A stretch of 64,000 nucleotides of DNA. Origin: Haematococcus lacustris. Lineage: Eukaryota; Chlorophyta; Chlorophyceae; Chlamydomonadales; Haematococcaceae. Shown here piece after piece: positions 1 to 9,869 of this stretch. The notes beneath the pieces were generated by a model. That model saw nothing but the letters and a program-made list of their open reading frames with translations. It searched no databases and was not told the origin of the DNA. The stretch spans positions 1,629,001 through 1,693,000 of the forward strand of contig JASKMD010000029.1 in NCBI GenBank assembly GCA_030144725.1. Reading direction: 5' to 3'. A program made the position numbers and the translations under genes. Numbering within the stretch: position 1 is the stretch's first letter; each line of letters begins with the position of its first letter.

Positions 1-87
1 TCCGGTTGCCTCACTCCGGTTAGATGCCGACCTGATGCACACCCCAACACGGCCACTCCGCTTGGATAATGTAACTACATCGCTAAG

Positions 88-3000
88 ATGCCCCCGAGGG
101 CGAAACGCAAGCGCCCCGCCTCCCCCGCGCAGAGTGCAGCCGGTAAGCCGAGATGCTGAACGACAGGCTAGGCTCCCCCGAAGCTAACTGACGAAGCGAC
201 GCAGTGTGCGCCACGCGACATTGCGACTCCGTGCATCAAATCCTGCCGTGCGTTCCCGTGTCTGCAGGTGCCAGTGGCAGTGGGCAGCAAGTCCAGGGGC
301 AGGGGCAGGCTGTCAAGGTAGTAATTGCAGAGAGGCGCCAGGTCATCAAGGCAGCTCTGCGTGGTCTTGTGGAGGCAGCCCAGCCTGACCTCAGCCCAGC
401 TGAGGTAGACGCAGTTGTGGCAGAGGTCAACAAGCGTATGACCATGGGCAGCAAGCAGTGTATCCTGGCAGCAGTCATGAGCCTGACAGTGTTGCTCCTG
501 TCCTTCCTAGGTCAGCCCACTCCAGGGTTCCCAGCAGCAGCAGGTCCAGCCCCAGGTCCCCCTCCCCCACCTGACCCAGCCCACCCTCCCTATGCCCACC
601 CCCGCATTCCCACACGCAGCTCCCCCCGCTCAGCAGCCGCCCCAGCCCAGCTGCCTCCCCCAGTGCAGCTGGGTATCTGGGACCCACAGCTGCTGGCACA
701 GATCAGGGACGCCATGGCGCTGCTCACTAAAGCCAGCGTGATTGAGCACATGATGCGTGGCCCCCACCACCACGGCATCAGGCTGCTGCCCGGTGAGGTG
801 GCTGCCTTTGAGCAGCCCAGCAGTGCCTGGCCGGTGGCCATGCTCCAGCAGCTGGACGAGGAGCCTCTGACAGGGGACGGCAACTCCCTCAATGCCAACG
901 CCACCACCATCATCACCAGCATCCAGGAGTTCGACAGGCACCCAGGCGTTTCATCCGTTGGTGGTGCAAGGCGATAGGGGTAGTGGAGGAGGGGTTCAGT
1001 AGGACCATGAAGAAGCAGTTCCCCCAGCTAGTGCTAGGCCGCCTAGACTACAGCCTGCCTGATAGGCGGCACAAGTGGCGCTTGCCGGCCAACAGTGTGT
1101 TGAGGCAGCCTAGGTGGAAGGAGGAGGTGGCAAAGCACCGTAGGCTGCTGGGGCTGCCGGCCACGTGGCGAGAGGGACAGGACTCCATAGGGAAGGGGGG
1201 GGCAGGCAGGCTGCCCTTAGAGAAGAGGGTGCGCTACGCACTGTTCGTCAACCGCAGCCTAGAGGGCTGGCAGGCAGCCCATGACACCTGCCCACGCCCC
1301 TTCACCATGCTCCCCATGGTGGGGGTGCGGGCCGCCACTTCGTCATTGATGACAGGGTGTTGCATGGGGTGTTGAGTGACCTGGGCATGACCACCCTTAC
1401 AAGGTTGAGGCAGGTTGAGGCAGACAGCCTGCCCCAGTGGCAGAAGTTCATCCAGTACAGCCAGCTGCAAAACAGCGGTTGGGAGTTTGCGCGCAGGGTA
1501 GAGACAGACGGGGTCAGCATCTCAGTGCACTTTGTCCTCAGCCAGGCAGTCACCGAGCCCGAGGAGCTGCCCTTCATAGGGTGTAAGCTCACAGCCACCA
1601 GCGACTACGACCCCACCACCCACATTGCTGTTGGGGTGGACCCAGGTGTCACCCAGGCCATCAAGGCCGGGCATGCACAGCGGGACCAAGTCACAGGTCA
1701 GGTGCTTAGGCAGTGGGAGTGGGAGCTGAGCAAGGGGCAGCTCAAGCATGACAGCGGGCTTACAAAAGCCACGCAGGACACAGCCCGCTGGTCAGCTGCC
1801 ATCCAGCCACAGCTGCTGCAGCTGGCAGCTGCCACCCCAGCTGGCACCACACTGGGCGGCCTCCATGCCCATGTCCTGGCCCTCAAAGCCACCTGGGACG
1901 CACTTTGGGAGGAGTACCTCAAGCCACGCTGGCGCAGGCAGCGTTTGGCGCTGCACCATGCCCAGGAGCGCATCATTGAGGCCTTCTGCAAGAAGGTATG
2001 ACCCTGACCCTGACCCTGACCCTGACCCTGACCCTGACCCTGACCCTGACCCTGACCCTGACCCTGACCCTGACCCTGACCCTGACCCTGACCCTGACCC
2101 TGACCCTGACCCTGACCCTGACCCTGACCCTGACCCTGACCCTGACCCTGACCCTGACCCTGACCCTGACCCTGACCCTGACCCTGACCCTGACCCTGAC
2201 CCTGACCCTGACCCTGACCCTGACCCTGACCCTGACCCTGACCCTGACCCTGACCCTGACCCTGACCCTGACCCTGACCCTGACCCTGACCCTGACCCTG
2301 ACCCTGACCCTGACCCTGACCCTGACCCTGACCCTGACCCTGACCCTGACCCTGACCCTGACCCTGACCCTGACCCTGACCCTGACCCTGACCCTGACCC
2401 TGACCCTGACCCTGACCCTGACCCTGACCCTGACCCTGACCCTGACCCTGACCCTGACCCTGACCCTGACCCTGACCCTGACCCTGACCCTGACCCTGAC
2501 CCTGACCTGACCTGCAGGTGGTGAATGGGATGAAGTGGGTGTCACGCCACTACTACCACCAGGACAGGGGAGTGGCGGTTTTCCTGGAAGTGGGCAACTT
2601 CAGCCAGGGTGGGTGGAAGGCGGGGGCGGTGCAGGCGGGGTTTCGCAAGGTGGTGGAGCAGCCCAGCAGGCCCAGCGCAGATCCCAGGCCTGACAGGCTG
2701 GTGATCGTGGATGAGTTCCGCACCACTGTGTCAGCTCCTCAGTGCATGCCCGCCAGCCTTGTAAGCAGCACCTGCCACCTGACCAGCCCAGGCCAGCAGA
2801 CTGGGTACCCCCAGCAGGCAAGGTCAACCCGCGGCTAGTGCGCCCAGCCTGGAGCCTGCGGCATGGGAAGTATGTGCGGGGCCTGTCATGGTGCCATCAG
2901 GTGCCGCCCAACCCTCCGCCCCCTGCCCCCCCCCCAGCCCCAGCCCAGGACCCCCCTGCCCCCCCCCCAGCCCCAGCCCAGGACCCCCCTGCCCCCCCCC

Positions 3001-3362
3001 CTGCCCCTGCCCAGGACCCCCCCCCACCCCCAGCCCAGGCCCCACCTCCCCCTCCCCCTGCCCAGGCCCCCCCCCTCCCTGCAGCACCTGGCCCAGGGCA
3101 ACGACCCCAGGCCCCCCCATGGGGCAGGTGGCTGGACCGGGACACCAACGGGTGCCTGAACTTGCAGCGCATTGGGGAGAGCAGGCAGCGCCCCATAGAG
3201 CTGTGCCGATGGGAAGACCTGGAGGCTCTGCCCCCCATTGGCAAGGAGTACCAGCAGGGCTACAAGCGGGTCAATGACCGGCTGCCCAAGGGCAGGCAGT
3301 GGTTGCACCGGGCTGCTGAGTACCGGCGGGGCATTGATGGTCGGGCCCGCAACAATGCATAG
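88..3362 (+). pseudogene. Fanzor (eukaryotic TnpB-like RNA-guided nuclease), copy A, frameshifted
   Basis: Proposed exons are 88-142, 268-1995 and 2518-3362. Exon 1 encodes MPPRAKRKRP, a basic nuclear-localisation signal, and joins in phase to GASGSGQQVQ. RuvC-I is AVGVDPGVTQA, with the Asp codon at 1639. RuvC-II is VDEFRTT, with the Glu codon at 2713. RuvC-III is WLDRDTNGCLNLQRIGE, with the second Asp codon at 3141. Homology to copy B continues across three frame changes: about 927-945 (into RFIRWWCKAIG), about 1318-1340 (into HFVIDDRVLHGV) and about 2720-2735. All three shift in the same direction, so the copy is either decayed or carries indel sequencing errors. A Pro-rich linker (2910-3110) precedes RuvC-III. 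Stop is at 3360-3362. TnpB/Fanzor proteins cut DNA guided by an omega RNA; activity of this copy is doubtful. The Fanzor assignment rests on motifs, introns and the NLS, not on a database search. Confidence 0.8.
1998..2510 (+). repeat. (CCCTGA)n satellite filling a Fanzor intron
   Basis: About 85 uninterrupted hexamers lie between donor GTATGA (intron start 1996) and acceptor CTGCAG (intron end 2517). The intron is essentially nothing but array. It reads as (DP)n or (TL)n without a stop, but those reading frames are not real genes. Each monomer carries the branch-site-like motif CTGAC. Confidence 0.95.
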
Positions 3363-3570
3363 GCTCTAGTAGTTTTACACAGGCTGTCAGCCTTACAAAG
3401 CAATTAAGCTGTTAGTTTTGATGAGGAGCCCAGTGGTTTGTCCCGGGAAAGTGCCATCTTCGTGGGGTTTGCAGTCATCAAGGGTGCGACCGAGGATGCT
3501 TCAATATGATTGTAGCGGAGTGAGATTACCCACAGGCCGACATGTTGTTCCTTGTTGAATGAGTTTTGTT
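3363..3570 (+). ncRNA. Candidate omega RNA / conserved 3' tail of type-A Fanzor
   Basis: The stretch from the stop codon to 3570 is non-coding. Its core from 3406 is conserved at 47668-47844 and 47954-48124, all on the plus strand and all downstream of type-A Fanzor coding sequence. The shared blocks are AAGCTGTTAGTTTTGATGAG, CCCAGTGGT, AAGTGCCA, GGGGTTTGCAGTCATC, GGGTGCGACCGAGGATGC and ATGAGTTTTGTT, after which similarity stops. OMEGA systems encode their guide RNA at the 3' end of the tnpB/Fanzor locus, so this is an inferred guide-RNA scaffold. It could also be only a transposon end. Confidence 0.5.
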
Positions 3571-3650
3571 GGCCTGACTTGCAGGACAGGGCCTGGTTTT
3601 GTGTCCCGCTCCATGTAATTGGTATGTAATGGACCTCACTTCCGCCCCAC

Positions 3651-4588
3651 TCCGGTTGCCTCACTCCGGTTAGATGCCGACCTGATGCACACCCCAACAC
3701 GGCCACTCCGCTTGGATAATGTAACTACATCGCTAAGATGCCCCCGAGGGCGAAACGCAAGCGCCCCGCCTCCCCCGCGCAGAGTGCAGCCGGTAAGCCG
3801 AGATGCTGAACGACAGGCTAGGCTCCCCCGAAGCTAACTGACGAAGCGACGCAGTGTGCGCCACGCGACATTGCGACTCCGTGCATCAAATCCTGCCGTG
3901 CGTTCCCGTGTCTGCAGGTGCCAGTGGCAGTGGGCAGCAAGTCCAAGGGCAGGGGCAGGCTGTCAAGGTAGTAATTGCAGAGAGGCGCCAGGTCATCAAG
4001 GCAGCTCTGCGTGGTCTTGTGGAGGCAGCCCAGCCTGACCTCAGCCCAGCTGAGGTAGACGCAGTTGTGGCAGAGGTCAACAAGCGTATGACCATGGGCA
4101 GCAAGCAGTGTATCCTGGCAGCAGTCATGAGCCTGACAGTGTTGCTCCTGTCCTTCCTAGGTCAGCCCACTCCAGGGTTCCCAGCAGCAGCAGGTCCAGC
4201 CCCAGGTCCCCCTCCCCCACCTGACCCAGCCCACCCTCCCTATGCCCACCCCCGCATTCCCACACGCAGCTCCCCCCGCACAGCAGCCGCCCCAGCCCAG
4301 CTGCCTCCCCCAGTGCAGCTGGGTATCTGGGACCCACAGCTGCTGGCACAGATCAGGGACGCCATGGCGCTGCTCACTAAAGCCAGCGTGATTGAGCACA
4401 TGATGCGTGGCCCCCACCACCACGGCATCAGGCTGCTGCCCGGTGAGGTGGCTGCCTTTGAGCAGCCCAGCAGTGCCTGGCCGGTGGCCATGCTCCAGCA
4501 GCTGGACGAGGAGCCTCTGACAGGGGACGGCAACTCCCTCAATGCCAACGCCACCACCATCATCACCAGCATCCAGAAGTTCTACAGG
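3651..4588 (+). pseudogene. Partial tandem copy A' of the Fanzor element (5' part only)
   Basis: This is a near-identical copy of 1-926, with the NLS exon at 3738-3792 and the second exon from 3918. Similarity falls after 4576 (GAGTTCGACAGGC becomes AAGTTCTACAGGC) and is lost by 4589. No RuvC motif remains. The open frame runs on into unrelated sequence to 4786 and is probably not meaningful. Confidence 0.85.
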
Positions 4589-6176
4589 CTACGGCTTGTT
4601 GGCATATGTTGCTGCCTGCCCGCGTGCCTGCCGGCTGAAAGTGCCAATGTGAGGCGATTACAGTTGCGACCCGTGCGCTGGGGTCGCACAGCTGCATTCA
4701 TAGCAGCGTGGGCCAAAAAGAAGCCACTTAATACACTTAAGGGGCTTAATACGACCGGCCTTAATTTAATTAAGCTATCAAGTTAATATTAAGCGGAGGA
4801 ACCGCACCCTACATACATGTAGGCATGCACCAGCTCAGCACTTGTATTGGATGAATACATGCAACACTGAAACTTCCAACTCTTGAACCCCACAGCCCTC
4901 ATGCTACACCAAAATAAAGCAAGAGTTGGGATCTGACTGCGAGCTCATCATTGTAATCCCCATCGCGGTAACATTTCCGCTGTACAAGGTCGCGTCGGTA
5001 TACTGTCTCGCCGGTCCACCGTCGTACTAACACGAACTGGCGGCGGAGACTCCGATTTCTACTCCACATCTGCTGTCAGCTCAGATGGTTCTCCTAAAGG
5101 GTTTTGCATCAGATCGAAATGGATCATAAGCTGGTGAGATAGCCGCTGCGATGTGGCAGCCTACCTACCTGTTGGCAACAAACCTATCACTCGGCACGCA
5201 TCTTATTGCGTGTCCTGTATGATCCTCTCACGACTCTGATGATGACATATGCGTGCTTTCTGACTGTGGGTGAAGGTCATGCCCCAAGCCTGATATCAAA
5301 GCAGAGTACGCCAAATAGAGCTGACACGTCTGTGACACAAGGCAGATGCCAAGGAAGACAGCGGTCCATATGAGGTAGCATTCAAATGCAAGACTATCCT
5401 GGCCTCACGACTTCGGTGTGCAGCGACACGGAATGCGGTAAGTGTAGGCTGCAGGCAGGCAGCAGCTGTCCCACTGGATTGGAGCTATCCCTAATACAGT
5501 GGCCGTACCAAAACCTGCTATGGTTGAGGAGGGGTATTGCAAGTGTGACTTGCAGGACAGTAGCAGCACAGCGCACACCTGCATCACCCAATCTGGCTGT
5601 CTGTTGATGTGCATGGCATGCGTATGCGCTGGTAGGCTTGCGTGTTCGGCAGGCTTGACATGGATGCATGGATCCTATGATGGCAAACAACAATATACGC
5701 TAAGCCTAGCAACTCACAGGTTGTGAGGATTACGAACTGCTGAGGATCCATGTCTTGTATGACTGGACATGCCGCACAACAGCCTACCGGGGCAGCTGCT
5801 GCTTGGCACACTAGTAGAGATTTGCTATGGCACATGTTAACAAACCATTTGCACAGCCTGGTGTTCGGGCAGTCCATTTGTAAGGGGAGGGCGGGAGGAG
5901 AGAGCACCCTCCGCTACAAGTGTGGCTATGGTAATGTGATCTTGTTTTGTGTGTGTTGCCTGCTTATGCAGGCTGGCTGGTGCGGTGCTGGGCAGTATCA
6001 GTGCAGAGTCCTGGATGCGGGCGATGAAGATGGCGAGGTGCAATGCCAAGAAGGATGTACTCTCAAAACTTCAGCGATTGACCATGTCTTTTGGATCCTG
6101 TAGGGTTAAGTGCAAGCTGCTATGGGGTCGTCGCCACATTGATCCACCGGTGGAACACCGCTGCTTCAGCCCCTTT
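4589..6176. other. Intergenic; no gene recognised
   Basis: Only short overlapping frames on both strands, none with recognisable motifs. The first part is AT-richer (4720-4800). Text around 4890-4906 (CCCTCATGCTACACC) resembles the tail downstream of type C/D Fanzor fragments (54305-54325), so this may be the eroded end of another copy. Confidence 0.4.
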
Positions 6177-6401
6177 GTCCCTCACTAGGGCCACCATTTG
6201 AGCCGGATCAGAAGTACCTACTAGCAGCCACTATCAGCCACTAGCAGCCACTAACTAGATCCGACTCAAACAGTGTGGCTGTGTGGAGTGTTTAGCCTAC
6301 CACCTACACTATTGCCTGACCCGTTAGGGCAACGTATAGAGTTGGCATGACAAGACATGCACTAATTGTAAGCTGATGACAGCTCAAGAAAGGGGGACAC
6401 A
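6177..6401 (-). ncRNA. Candidate omega RNA / conserved 3' tail of type-B Fanzor (copy B)
   Basis: This lies directly 3' of the copy B stop codon. About 225 nt are collinear with 35720-35946 and 46172-46426, and in all three similarity ends at the same point, CCTAGTGAGGGAC. Read on the minus strand it has TTTGAGTCGGATC (6270-6258) and GATCCGGCTCAAA (6209-6197), which pair as a 13 bp stem with one G-U wobble, enclosing three or four AGTGGCTG-type decamers. An RNA hairpin at a sharp element end fits an omega-RNA scaffold; a hairpin-forming transposon end is the alternative. Confidence 0.55.
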
Positions 6402-9400
6402 TTACTGTGCCTCAGCAGGCTGCTGCTGCTGCTCCTGGGCCTTGGGGGGCTTGTCTCGCACCCGCTTGTAGCCCAGGCCAGGGTACTCAGTGCCCTTGGC
6501 GGGCAGAGCTCCCTGGTCTGGCCAGTAGCACAGCTCCAGTGGACGCCACTTGCTCTCCCCAATGCGCTGCATGTTCAGCGCTGCATTGCAGTCCCTGTCC
6601 AGCCACCTGCCAGGCTGTGGGGCTGGCTTGGCCTTGGCAGCCTTGCCCTTGCCCTTGCCCTTGGTGGGCTCAGCTGCCGGCTTGCTGCGCTTGGCTGGAG
6701 GGGGAGTGCTGGGCCCAGGCTCTGAAGCTGCTGGCTGTGTGGCTGCCTGGCTGCTGCGCGGGGCCTGTGGGGGCCTGCGGGGGGCCACTACTGGGCACCA
6801 CATCATGCCCCGCACTGGCTGGCCACGCTGCTGGCTCCAGGCTGGGCGCACCAGGCGGGGTTCCACCTGCCCTGTTGGGGGCTTCCAGCCTGCAGGCCTT
6901 GTGGCACTGAGTTTGTCCAGCTCCACCTCACAGGGCTGCTGGCCATCCACTGCTGAGCTGACCCGGCTGGTGCGGTGCTCATCCACAAGCACCACCCTGC
7001 CCCGCAGCTGGTCTGTGCCCCTGGGCCTGCACACCACCTTGCGGCAGGCACGCAACACCGCATCAGCACCCCACCCTCCTGCTGTGCCAATGGTAGCTGC
7101 TCCAAAGAAGACCACCAGCTGCTTGGCACGTCCGTGGCGGTTCATGGACAACTGCGCCATCTCTCTCTCCAACTGCAGCCATGCACACAAGGCACACACA
7201 TGGTGGCTGACATGGTGACACCAGGCTAGGCATGGCACAATCAAGTACTCTTTTGTTTCGTGCCCGACCACCACCTCTCAGTCCCTTACCCTCCCTCCCT
7301 CCCGCCTACCCACCCACCCACCCACCCTCACCTTGTTGAAGAACTGCTCCAGCGCCCGGTCCTGGGCTCCGTACAGCCTCAGCCGCTGCCGTGCCCACTT
7401 GAGGTCCAGGTACACCTCCCACACCGCATCCCAGGTGGCCAGGGTGACGGTGATGTGCTTCAGGTTGGCCTCCAGGGAGGTGCCGGCTGAGCTGGCTGCT
7501 GCCAGGTGCTGGAGGTGGGGCTTGATCGGTGCTAGCCACCGCTCAGTGTCACGGCGGGCATTGTTCAGGCCGCTGGCATGCTTCACCTGGCCATTGGTCA
7601 GCTTCCACCGGCGCAGCTGGTCTGCCATGAGCTGGCCTGTTGCTGGATCCCACACCCCAGAGGCTGCGCCGACTGCCTGGGTGACGCCGGGGTCGATGCC
7701 CACCCCAATCTGTGTGTCTGGGTCAAACACAAACTCACGCATCTCAGCTATGCCCCTGCCTATGTGGGGGAGCCCCACTGCATGAGCCGCTGCTGCCGCT
7801 GCACTTGGGCGGCTGCTGGTGCTGCTGCTGCTGGTGGCATCTGGAGGTGGGGCTGGAGGAGGGGGAAGGGGGCGCGTGTAGTGCACGCACACGCTGACAC
7901 CGTCAGTGTCCACCAACCTCTCAAAAGCAAACCCCTGGTTGCCAAGCTTGTTGGTGTCGAACCACCTGGCCCAGTGATGGCTCAGTGCTGGGTGTGAGGT
8001 GAATGCTGCCCGGGTTTCCTTGGTCAGGCCCAGCTGCTTGCACACCCCATGCAGCACCCTGCTGTCCACCTTGATGAAATGCACCCCCACCCTGGCCATG
8101 GGGGTGAGGGTGAAGGGGGGTGGGCAGGTCAGGGTCCTGGGACCAACCCCACGCCTCTTGCCGCGCTTTGGCTGCCCTGGCACAGGGGGGGGGTGGGGCT
8201 GCTGCCACCGCTCTAGCAACCGGCACACATGCACTGCATGGCGCATGCGGCAGGGCAGGGGCAGGGTGTCCTGCAGGGAGCCTTCCTTCTTCATGCCCAG
8301 TAGGCGGCGGTGCTTGTTGGCCTCCTCTATCAGGTCCGCCACATGGCCCTTGTCCAGTGTGGCGGCCTTCAGCTCCGAGCTGTGGGCGTTGATGCCATAC
8401 CCACACGCCATCCTGATGAACAGCTGCGCCTCCTCCCCGCTCCAGCCTAGCTTGGCTCTGGCTGCCTTGGCGTACAGCTTGACAATGCGCTCTGCAGGTC
8501 AGGTCAGGTCAGGTATAAGGTCAGGTATAAGGTCAGGTATAAGGTCAGGTCAGGTATAAGGTCAGGTCAGGTCAGGTCAGGTATAAGGTCAGGTCAGGTC
8601 AGGTATAAGGTTAGGTATAAAGTCAGGTATAAGGTCAGGTCTATGTCCAGGTCCAAGTCCAGAGTCTATGCACCACCACCACTTGCCTGGGTTGGAGTAG
8701 TGCTGCTGCATGGCCACCGCCAGCTGCATGGAGTGTGCGTCGATGGTGTTGGCGTTACCCTTGAAGTTGATGCTGCCTAGCTCCTGCAGCTTGGCCACCA
8801 GCGCCTGGTTGCTGGGGTCCTCAAAGGCTGGCATGAGCATGGGGTGGCGGTTGCGTACAAGGCGTCGCTGCAGCTGGTTGTAGCATGTCTTGAAGTTTGG
8901 GTTGGCGAAGAACATGCAGAAGTATTTCAGCTGTCTCAGCATCAGGGGGTCCTCACAGTCAAGGGGCAAGGGAGGGCCAGTGGGTGCTGCGGGTGCCATG
9001 GCTGCCAGGCGGGCGCTGCAGCGCCTTTGGGGGGGTTGCGCGACTAGCTCAGGTTCTCACTCTGACTCTGACTCTGAGTCAGACTGTGGCTCTGGATCAG
9101 AGTCACAGTCTGACTCACAGTCAGAGTCAGTGTCGCACTCCATGCTGGCAGGCTGGGCAGGTGCTGGCTGGGCAGGAGCCCGTGAGGGCAGTGGGGGTAG
9201 GGGGGGAGCATCAGGGGGTTGGGGAGGCTGCACGGCTGGAGGCTGAGGGGCGCTGGGGGAGCCTGGGGTAGGGTATCCCACCAGGCAGGTGAGAAAGATG
9301 CGCAGGACGAACAAAGAGGCGATGAAGCGGAGCTGAGAGTGGATCTCAGCCCGCAGCCGGAGGTGCTCCCTCAGCTTGCGCCGGGTCTTCTTACAGCCGC

Positions 9401-9722
9401 GCAGCACTGCGCCCTCGGGGACCTTGACGACCTGCAGCCAAGCAAAGTTGCCGTTTTGACAGGCCAAGACAAAAGGAGGGGTCGACTCAAACAGTGCGGG
9501 GACACATAAGGCGGGGACACACGGACCTGACGCCTGCTCGTTGCCCAGCCATCTCGACGATCCTGTCGTTGCTTGCCTTGGGCGGAACGAGACACTGCGA
9601 TGGAACCAACAGGAGCGACGGGTTATCTCACAGCGCTTAACTCACGTCTAGAGCTCACGTCACGGCTGGGGACACGAACCTTTGTGTTTCTTGTCCCTAC
9701 CCTTCCGCTTCTTCTTAGCCAT
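6402..9722 (-). CDS. Fanzor-type RNA-guided nuclease, copy B (near-intact)
   Basis: Exons 9431-8687, 8491-7332 and 7172-6402 join in phase (892 codons with stop). A first exon near 9722-9680 begins MAKKKRKGRDKKHK, an SV40-like nuclear signal, but its donor is not fixed. Counting from exon 9431, RuvC-I GVGIDPGVTQA is near residue 515 (Asp codon 7694-7692), RuvC-II VLVDEHRTSRVSS near 700 (Glu codon 6980-6978) and RuvC-III WLDRDCNAALNMQRIGE near 829 (Asp codon 6593-6591). A Ser/Asp/Glu stretch lies near 9060-9135. All three acidic catalytic residues are present. One in-frame TGA (9059-9057) replaces the last TCA of a GAGTCA run, so the gene is broken there unless a 45 nt GTGAGA..GCTGCAG segment is spliced out. 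The first half of the usual C-x2-C zinc ribbon after RTS is absent. Its 3' tail is type B. Confidence 0.82.
8492..8686 (-). other. GC-AG intron of Fanzor B with CCTGA/CCTTATA satellite
   Basis: The donor is CAG|GCAAGT at 8687/8686 and the acceptor CTGCAG at 8492. Splicing joins CCA G to AG CGC, giving NPERIVKLYAK in the frame of both flanking exons. The interior is a degenerate array of CCTGA and CCTTATA units (8497-8642), again running into the acceptor and again containing CTGAC. Confidence 0.75.
9059..9135 (-). repeat. Acidic Ser/Asp/Glu codon repeat in Fanzor B
   Basis: A run of GAGTCA/GACTCT-like hexamers encodes alternating Ser, Asp and Glu in the linker downstream of the N-terminal domain of copy B. 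The in-frame TGA that interrupts the gene lies at its end. Confidence 0.8.
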
Positions 9723-9869
9723 CACGCGATGCGCAGTGCGACGGTCGGTGGCATTTTCTAGCAATTTGGGTTTCCCGTGAGAAACCCCGTAAAAAATACC
9801 CGTGAAAAATACCGTGAAAAATGCCTTGGAGCACGACCCACAGGACTGCAACCATCAGTACCGTCAAAT
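9723..9869. other. Spacer between Fanzor B and the next fragment
   Basis: Upstream side of Fanzor B on the minus strand. It contains repeats of CCGTGAAAAAT (9775-9830). A promoter is expected here but no defined element can be recognised. Confidence 0.4.

Larger units (their letters stand above)
1..3650 (+). mobile_element. Fanzor-type element, copy A (tandem unit)
   Basis: Bases 1-926 recur at 3651-4576 with an offset of exactly 3650 bp and only about two substitutions seen, so this is one unit of a recent head-to-tail duplication. The unit holds an intron-containing TnpB/Fanzor-like gene (88-3362) followed by a conserved non-coding 3' tail (core 3406-3570). The true left end cannot be placed because the window starts inside or at the edge of the unit. 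The tail core ends at 3570, where other type-A tails also stop matching. Confidence 0.75.

Noticed and set aside
1998..2510. Telomeric or interstitial telomere repeat
   Set aside because: The unit GGGTCA/CCCTGA is not the TTTTAGGG or TTTAGGG type known for green algae, and it fills an intron.
1973..2545. Long open frames over the CCCTGA array in four frames
   Set aside because: They are open only because the hexamer has no stop. The array is exactly bounded by splice sites whose removal restores a conserved protein.
6257..9495. Terminal direct repeat GACTCAAACAGTG at 6262 and 9484 bounding Fanzor B
   Set aside because: Only about 13 bp, and the second copy lies in an intron downstream of the first exon, so it does not delimit the element convincingly.
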